A stretch of DNA of 64,000 nucleotides from Schistocephalus solidus (taxonomy: Eukaryota; Platyhelminthes; Cestoda; Diphyllobothriidea; Diphyllobothriidae), in the NCBI GenBank assembly GCA_017591395.1, contig WEDG01000235.1:248001-312000 (forward strand). Direction: 5' to 3'. This document shows positions 57,101-64,000 of the stretch, one piece after another; position 1 is the first letter of the stretch, and every line of letters begins with the position of its first letter. A program made the position numbers and the translations under genes. The notes below the pieces were generated by a model. The model was not told the DNA's origin and did no database searches. It saw only the letters and a program-made list of their open reading frames with translations.

Positions 57101-60100
57101 CCCAGAAGCGGAGACGAAATTGCAAGCTAACAGTACAAACGGCTGTGAAAAACATGAAATATCCGGATTAATGGGTTAACGGACTTTTTATTGGAGCGGA
57201 AATTAGAAGAAGTTTGATGCTATAGAAATCGCGCTGAGAACCAATATTTTTCAGTACTGTCCACTTCATCAGCTATGAATTTCGATGGAGTGAAATACCA
57301 CGAAATACCCCCAAATTCAATAAAAAATTGATGAAAAGTAGGCGAATTGTGAAACAAAAATATAAATCTAAACATTTTGCTCGCATGGTAACGATGTCAA
57401 GATGACGTTATATTTAATAGTAAATTTTAGATGGCTGTGAACACTTTATATCTACTCGAGGTATCTGAATGATACTGTTAAAATATCCAGACACAGAACT
57501 GTATGTTTGCGCAAAAAACAGGCAGTTTGCCTTAAGCCAGTTTCCAATGTTTGATGCACATCATTTCCTACATTTGATGTGCTACTTACGTGAACTGCTG
57601 TGAATGGCAGGATTGCGTCACTTTTCGTTTTTCGAAAAACAGCAATAGCTCAGGAGCTGAAATCAGAATAAAAGTCGTACTAAGAAGGGGTCTGAGGGAC
57701 AAATGTAGAATTGAGTAATCCATCCAACCTTTTTAAATCCTTGCATTAAATATATTGGAACTAGGAAAAGGTTAAAAATTCTTCTATTTTTGCATTCAGT
57801 TTTGATAAGTGGGTACAAAATTCAAAATTTTGGCTTAACAAAGAGTAAAAGGGAACCTTGACTAGCATCTGAGAAACAGATTTAAAGTAAACGTATACAG
57901 TTTAGTTCAGTTTTATTAAGGGAAATATAGGCGAAGCCTTTGAGCTCCCTATCGATGTCAATGACACTGTAAATTTAAAAAGGCTGACATATAATGGACG
58001 TTGGACAAAGGCTTATCTCCCCGACACACTGCAGGGAATCGGACAAACAATTATAAAATAATGTTACTCAAAAATAGGAAGTAGTATGTTATATGACGTG
58101 AAAATTGTGGACGGGAATATGTTTCATCATTTAATGCATTCGATTATTGCTCCACCTGAACCCAAAGTTGCTTTAACGAAACAAGAGCTTGAGAGATTAG
58201 TTGTCGGAAGGGGTTGTGAAATAGATCATCCTCTAAAACCCCTCCCCTTGCTGCATAACTATTTTTAGAAAACACGTGATAGCCCTGGTAACAAGCAGCT
58301 CCCTAATCGGAGGTGCTGAGTGTAGGCTGGGCGGGGCTGTTATCCCCTATACTTTTAGGCATATGTTATATTCGGAACTCTAAATTCCATGAATGCTGTA
58401 CACCGCTAGCGAAAGCAATATCATCTGTCTATGCGTATATTTTCACGCTAAAATAAGCGAATTAACATAAAATAGGAAATATTTTTTTCCACATAATTGT
58501 CCTTTAAGCATACTTCATTTAGGTATGAATAAAACGGTACCTGTGTTTGAGTCACTCATTTGGAGGGCATTTAGCTACTCACCCCGTCGTGTGCTCAATA
58601 GCGGGATTACTTAGTACTGCCTACGTGGGTCCGTATATTGGGTTTTTGCCTTCGGTGGTTCGTAAACCATTGCTTTTTTTGATTTCCCTTAAACATGCGT
58701 ATGGTAATTTACGTGAACCATGTTTAATTTTAAAGTACCAACTAATAACATGTCAGATAGTCAAGTTGGATGTCATAGCAGGCCTGGTTTCAAAGACGCA
58801 GTTATAATCGTTATATATTATTTTTTCTAGTTATGGGAAGTAAATATGAAGCGTTACTACTCTGAATACCACCGCAGCACAATCTATAAACGCAAACATA
58901 CGTTCCAAATTTTTTCCAACATATTTAATGACACACTTCGAGAAATAGGAAATTCGGAACATTAGAAAACCCTTGTTGCCAGACGAAGTCCATCACGCAA
59001 ATCGCACTTAGCATTCAATACTTCTCTCTACCTTTGCCCATAGCCCATCAGTTTGCCACCCCATTCTCTATTCATTACTGGCGCTGGGAGTTTGGCTGAA
59101 CCCAATTAAACCGAGTTAATTGAGGGTGGTCGGTGATGAATACTTGTTCTGAGTGGTTCTCAAAATCACTTGATGTACCTACTGCTGAGAATTGTCACTC
59201 TGTCTTCCTGCACAAAAGGATGCTTTTTTTCTGACTAGATATACCGATACTCTTATCATGGAAAAATTTAAATTACGTTTTGTGTTATTTACAGTACAGC
59301 TTAAATTGGTGTGTACCCAAGCTTTCAAAAGTACGAGTTAAACTTTAAATTGGAGTTTGAATTATGAACAGCTGGCAGATTAGGTGTGTGTTACTTCGGA
59401 GCTAAGTCGAATAGAGGGCTCTTCTGAGATGGAAAAATAGTTTATTATACATCTGCATCCGGTTAGCACTGCATCCTTAAAAATAGCCCTCCAAATATAT
59501 AATTGGTTTAATTAAAATTTGTCAATCTACTGGCTTTGGGACCAGCCGCAATATTTTAATGCGTGGTTTGACCGAAGATTCCCAGTGATGTTGTGGCGAA
59601 CTGCTGGAATTAGGTACGCCCCATGAGTGCCGGAAGCAGGGATGAAGATTGACATCATCATGAAGCACCTCAAAGTGCTACATAAAACACAAATTCGTTT
59701 TTGACGAGTTAATTTGCCAGCTGAAAAACTTATGGAAGTGATCAAAGATCGAAACCACACACCAGTCATAGAAATGTTCTAATAGTCAGTAACCTGTGTT
59801 CCGACCTCTCAGTCTAAACGCGTCAACAAATTATGCAAATCGATGTCGAGGAAAAAGGTGTCCTCGTTCCCGAGAATATCGAGCCTATAGGCCTAGCTTT
59901 GTTGCATTTTCCTTCACATTTTATCCGATTCGTGCATGTCTGGATTGCCAAAGAATACAGTAGTAGTTAAAGGCCGAACTGAAGTTCACATTTCAAACTT
60001 TGCACTGAGAAATTTACCAAGATAAACCACATTTGAAAACTTCAAAAAATATGAAGGTCGGCAATCACATTACCTAAAAAAAAACATTTTATCCCGACTG

Positions 60101-60647
60101 TTTACTCGAAGAGCATAAAAGTCGTTTACCATCTCGTTGCTTGTGGTTTGACAAAAGAAGGGCACGCGACGTATGAAGTTAAATTTATCTGGGAACATAA
60201 AGTACTACTCAATTTTTATGCATTGAAGTGAAAGGACTTGCAGGTACTGGAAGAAACTTAAGTTGGCTCTAGTGGCAGTAACGAAGAATCCTTTGGGGAC
60301 AGACATCTCCTTTGAACTTTTTTCCTACAGTTCGCTATTTGTGATCCAGAGCAGAGCTTTAGATGTCAAGACTGCGAAATGATAATTCGTCTAAATGGAG
60401 CGTTGTCTACTTTGCTACCCCGTGAGTAGTTTAAGTGTAAAACGCAACTACCCCTCTGGATCACGTAGCAACGTACATAATCAAAATTCTGGATGTAGGT
60501 CATTTCATTCCCTCCTTCTCAGAGCAAATGTTAAGTGACCCTGGAAATTCGTATTTCAAATAGCCTCAGAGATTGAAAATTATTGGTCACTTTATCATTT
60601 ACGGATTATACAAAGTTTCCTTTATAAGGAGTAAGATAAATGTTTAC
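54185..60647. other. Long stretch without supported gene
   Basis: Intron or intergenic. Apart from the tandem duplication at 55041-55265 nothing was recognised. Frames at 55414-55653, 55775-56110, 58547-58807 and 59527-59769 have no known motif. Confidence 0.4.
55041..55265 (+). repeat. Tandem duplication, two copies of 113 bp
   Basis: Unit starting GACGTTAT at 55041 repeats from 55154 with only a few differences (for example TATCCACC against TATATACC). The end of both units is ACTGACTATAAGCAGACA. Confidence 0.95.
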
Positions 60648-61053
60648 CGGTTTTGACATGGAGAAGCTGGTTTGACGGAATGAGTTCCCCAAGGTGCTCG
60701 CTTCCGAGGTAGACAAAACCATGGAAGCCCTCTGACAGGGCAGTGGTCAGATCCAGTTCGGTTGGACTGTCGTCGACATACAGCTCATCCCTCAGTGGTT
60801 GGTAGACTGTGAGGCAGCTCTCCAGCAAACCAGTTGGTTTATCATCAGCACTGGTAAGGTTCAATGCGGTCGTCTCTGCTTGTTCCTTGACGGCCTTTCT
60901 TGCAGTCATTTGGGGTTGCTGTTGGTCCTGTCGACCGTGTTCTCCAGTGGACAGATGTGGCCGCGCACTTTGGCTGCACGGAGCGTTACTAATTCTTCCT
61001 CTTGAGAGGAAGATTATGTCAGTACCGGCCACTTTGAAGCATGCTCCCACGGG
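60648..61053 (-). CDS. Internal exon of an unidentified gene
   Basis: Acceptor TTTTGCCGTTTTAG|, open frame of 135 codons in phase 0, donor ACCG|GTAAAC leaving phase 1. It encodes VGACFKVAGTDIIFLSRGRI, a polar Gln/Thr-rich middle, and GFHGFVYLGSEHLGELIPSN near the end. The codon flow and splice sites look genuine. No membrane segment or known domain was recognised. Confidence 0.6.
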
Positions 61054-61644
61054 CTAAAACGGCAAAATATTATGCTGAAATAACATGAGTGCCGAACTAA
61101 AAGAAGAGTATAGGGGCATTCACCGACCGAAGGAAAGAAGGATTTAACAGTTTAATGTCACAGCAGTTCGTCCTCGTAAAATGAACGGTTTAGTGCATGA
61201 AATGGACGACAGTTCATGGTTTAAATTAAAATTAGCAAAATAAAGGCTAGAGAATAGACGGCTAAATAAAATTAATCTCCGAAAAATGAGCCGAACACAG
61301 CAAAAGCGAGTTTGCCATTCTTGGGAAAAACGTTGTAACCATTTGATTAGTAAACCTTTCGATACCCGGCGATTCATCCGAACGTCCAATAATAAAAATT
61401 TAGAGAATGTATCTGCTCCTCTCGAATAGTAAATGACAAATTTATCCAAAAGTGAAAATCTATTACGGTCGAGGAACAATTCGGGATATTAGAGCAAACA
61501 GAGTCTTTTCTTTTTACCCCCTTTTCACAACAACCAATGAAAGCATGTTAGCATAGTATAGTCCACATTCTGAGACATGAGAAAAAAAACTAAGCTCAGG
61601 TTTTTAGATGTAGACCGAAAAAATAAGCATGAGCAAAACAGCAC

Positions 61645-61790
61645 CTGTTTTTGCGTTGAGATGCCTTTTGATGGGGAAACTTGTGGCTTGAATGTGTTTC
61701 GAACTCTAGTACAGAGTGAGAAAACACGTTCAGCTGTTGCCACGGCACCCTTTGACGCCGGTTTGCTACTTCGTTCGGTTTTTGTCTCAT
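61645..61790 (-). CDS. Internal exon of the same unidentified gene
   Basis: Strong acceptor (CCCCCATCCCCCTTAG|ATG). The 48-codon frame needs phase 1 in and leaves phase 0, fitting both neighbours exactly. It reads ETKTERSSKPASKGAVATAE, then FKPQVSPSKGISTQKQ: basic and Ser-rich, probably disordered. The donor CAG|GTGCTG is weak, so the 3' edge is uncertain. Confidence 0.5.
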
Positions 61791-61853
61791 CTAAGGGGGA
61801 TGGGGGGGACAGAAATATGAAGATCCCGTAAATGGAACTGGTTAGCATATTCA

Positions 61854-62849
61854 ATAATGAACGCTTTTGATTTTTTCAAAATTTTTATTCGCATTATGAG
61901 TGTGGCCTGTTCAGTTTAAAGAGGGATTCTGGTATTTGGGCAACAGATTTATCTGCAACTAAACTCCTGTTGGCTTTGAGGCTAATTTTGCTATTCCGAA
62001 CAACGGACTATGAACTTCCCAGACATATTTGGCTTCTACATTTTCAGAAAAATTGGCAGTTGGCAAAGGATTTCACTGAAAACCTTCTTTTGTTGCTTAC
62101 CCTAGATTCACTGTATTGACCGGAAGACTGCACGCACTTTACTTCAGTGTGCAGAGAAAAAAAAACATATATACGTATCCGGATGCATGGAAAAACAAAT
62201 TGAAATGATTTCAGTTCCCTTATTCTGCCCAGACTATAATCCCATAAGGCAACTGCCCTTTATGAGGAAAAGATAGAGTGGCGGGTTAGCTTCGACATTT
62301 TCAGAGACAGTTTTAATAAATGTTCACGGAGATGCATTGAAAAGTGCCCATGCAGCATGCCATCAAAGTTCAGTTCTCGTTACATTCCAGCTGGCATGTA
62401 AAAAACCAAAACTGGATTGCTCCCATGTCTCCTCCGACGCTGAGGAAGACAAATTTAAGCCGCTTCAATCTTCTTGAGCATGTCTTTGCGTTAGACCTTT
62501 TGCTAGTTCACTCACTGAATACCGCAACTTTGCAAGAATATCTAATCTCTTCTGACCCATGAACGCCACACGTATAATCCGTAATCCAAGCGAAATGATC
62601 GAAGCTGCCGTTCCTGAGAAGTTGGTTTCTGTAGGACAGCAGCAAAGCCTTCACGGAAATCAATTAAGACTTTGTCCACGACCAAGCCATTTGTAGCGTT
62701 TTAGTCCAGATTTTCGGAGGCCAAAGGAACCTGGCGACAGGAACGCCTTCACTGAAAATCATGCTTGCTGTCTAGTTGTTTGGTTACGTCCCATAATTGT
62801 ACAATAACCTTCATTACCTGGACTTCCGTTGCCTTTAAACGTATGCAAG
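61854..62849. other. Intronic stretch, no feature recognised
   Basis: Likely intron between exons at 63883 and 61790; no repeat or RNA recognised. Confidence 0.4.
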
Positions 62850-63029
62850 TCCTTTGACACACTTGTGAAAAACTCGACGGCCTCAGTGAGATTCAAACTC
62901 ACGCAAACAAGGCGAAGGCTTTAGTACAACCAACGCTCTAGCCAACTGAGCTACGAGGCCCCATCGGGAGCCGTAAGTTTAATCACACTTGGGTCAAGTT
63001 ACCCACCCAACCTACTGCAACGTATGGAA
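62850..63029 (-). mobile_element. SINE2 copy with complete tRNA-like head
   Basis: On the minus strand: TTCCATACGTTGCAGTAGG, TTGACCCAAGTG, then a tRNA-like part (62960-62879), then TTTTTCACAAGTGTGTCAAA. It corresponds block by block to 38461-38638. It lies inside the presumed intron of the unidentified gene, same strand. Confidence 0.65.
62879..62960 (-). tRNA. tRNA-like head of SINE2 (probably not a working tRNA gene)
   Basis: Acceptor stem GGCCTCG/TGAGGCC (seven pairs with one G-U), D-arm GCTC/GAGC, and T-arm GTGAG/CTCAC with TTTGAAT loop. There is a long variable region, as in class II tRNAs (Ser or Leu type). The anticodon stem has only four pairs (GGTT/AGCC). The flanks match SINE2 at 38.46 kb, so a SINE head is more likely than a gene. 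Confidence 0.4.
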
Positions 63030-63882
63030 TCCACTCAGTCTGATACAGTAAGCTGATTGCTTAAGCAGGATTTCCTAATCAATCAATCTAGAATGCACCA
63101 GATGACTACAAGGCTCAGCGAACAACTGTTCAGGACATGTTCTCAAATGCTTGTCCATCTCCGATGCAGAGTTTGCCGGCCATCTACTACAAACGAGTAT
63201 ATTCATGGTAACAGTTGTTGACCATAGTTTCTGTCACAGATTTCCAAAATCTTCCATGGTTTGTTGGGTTTCGTGTTTGACCCACACACACAAGGCCTTC
63301 TGATGTCACTCTTGCCGGGCATGGAGAAGCATGTATCTGTTTTTTTGCGGCCCGTCTGACAGTTTCCTCCCCCAGCTTATTTACATGCAAGCTTCTTGAT
63401 GAATTACACATATGTGTCGGGTCTAACTGGCTCGAAACCAGTTCTTCAGTCTGTGGTCCCTAAATCGGCTGTCTAAGGTCTGCTCTTAGTCCGTCTCATC
63501 TATTTGTGCTTAATACTGTGTTTGGAGTTTTTTCGTAATTTTTAGGTGTAGGTGGACTGGATTATTGACGGTTTAGCTGCTCTTGGAGGAATTTAATCCT
63601 CTTATGCTCTATTGAAACTATAAGTATCTCCGTGAAGAGAGCAAATTTTCCCCGTATCATGTCATTCCTATTGTGTTGACACATGTGCTAGAAAATAAAT
63701 TGTTTTTTGTAGCTGGTAGCGATGGTTTTTCCATGTATCACAGCCAGTAAAGTTACTGTTTCCGAGCAGATTTGTGTCGCAGGAAATACGCATCACCTTT
63801 TAAAATTCAGGGGGTTTACACCGCAAAAATCGATCTAATGAGCCAATTAAAATTCACTTTTTCCAAAGCATCATTAACTTAC

Positions 63883-64000
63883 TGAAAAACCGATTCAACA
63901 GAGTTTGAATGCTGAAGTCACGGGCCACCCAGACCAGTTTGTCGGATGCATGCCCCGTTTCAGAGAGACTCGGACGTTTCGAGCTGCTCTGCGATACTGA
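63883..64000 (-). CDS. Exon of the unidentified gene, cut by the window edge
   Basis: Only one frame is open through to the donor TTTTTCA|GTAAGT (63883/63882). It reads KRPSLSETGHASDKLVWVAR and DFSIQTLLNRFF. It leaves phase 1, matching the exon at 61790. The 5' part of the gene lies beyond the right edge. No family assigned. Confidence 0.5.

Noticed and set aside
59527..59769. 80-codon minus frame as an exon of the unidentified gene
   Set aside because: No acceptor/donor with a fitting phase and no convincing protein pattern.
62879..62960. Functional tRNA gene
   Set aside because: Anticodon stem is weak and the sequence is embedded in a repeat also present at 38.46 kb, so a SINE head is the better explanation.
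1..64000. CRISPR arrays, bacterial operons, rRNA genes
   Set aside because: No regularly spaced repeats, ribosome-binding-site driven gene clusters or rRNA sequence seen; all evidence points to an animal nuclear genome.

Overview
The window looks like nuclear DNA of a parasitic flatworm, most likely a tapeworm. The evidence is indirect: (i) split genes with canonical GT-AG introns, including two very short ones (35 and 40 nt) beside multi-kilobase introns, a pattern known in platyhelminths; (ii) dense, decayed retroelements of flatworm type: Penelope-like elements (PLEs) with GIY-YIG endonuclease, CR1-like and RTE-like LINEs, a Ty3/Gypsy element and tRNA-derived SINEs; (iii) no operons, bacterial signals or CRISPR. 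Species cannot be named from the sequence alone.

Host genes. Both convincing host genes lie on the minus strand. A complete seven-exon gene (33881 down to 12823) can be joined across six GT-AG introns with every reading phase compatible. It predicts a 1185-residue, 12-TM major facilitator transporter most like the MFSD4 / sodium-dependent glucose transporter 1 group, with a roughly 530-residue Ser/Thr/Pro-rich insert between TM5 and TM6. Its introns hold RTE, PLE and SINE copies. Upstream of it, three phase-compatible exons (63883-64000, 61645-61790, 60648-61053) and a possible last exon (54045-54184) belong to a gene I do not recognise, which runs off the right edge.

Mobile DNA by region. 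0-5 kb: PLE (+), ribozyme-bearing SINE (+), PLE (-), CR1 3' half (+). 5-12.3 kb: dispersed repeat 'R1', SINE copies, otherwise no gene. 12.8-33.9 kb: transporter gene with an RTE (-) and a PLE (+) in its last intron. 34.6-38.3 kb: three CR1-like pieces in alternating orientation. 38.3-38.6 kb: a second tRNA-derived SINE family. 40.5-41.8 kb: a decayed LINE (-). 43.7-44.0 kb: R1. 44.7-49.7 kb: Ty3/Gypsy gag-pol (+) split by a PLE (-) and cut off by a SINE. 50.5-53.2 kb: a PLE (-), a 513-bp imperfect palindrome and several SINE copies with (TA)n tails. 53-60 kb: mostly featureless apart from a 113-bp tandem duplication.

Most interesting signal. The main SINE family (SINE1) has a tRNA-like head with A and B boxes followed by a hammerhead-ribozyme fold: stem I, CUGANGA, stem II, GAAA, a 2-bp stem III, cleavage triplet AUU, and the pairing stem I strand. 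At least two copies (2697-2741 and 52186-52230) keep every core base and stem I. This recalls the ribozyme-bearing Sm-alpha repeats of schistosomes but with different sequence. PLE 3' ends carry a related half-motif.
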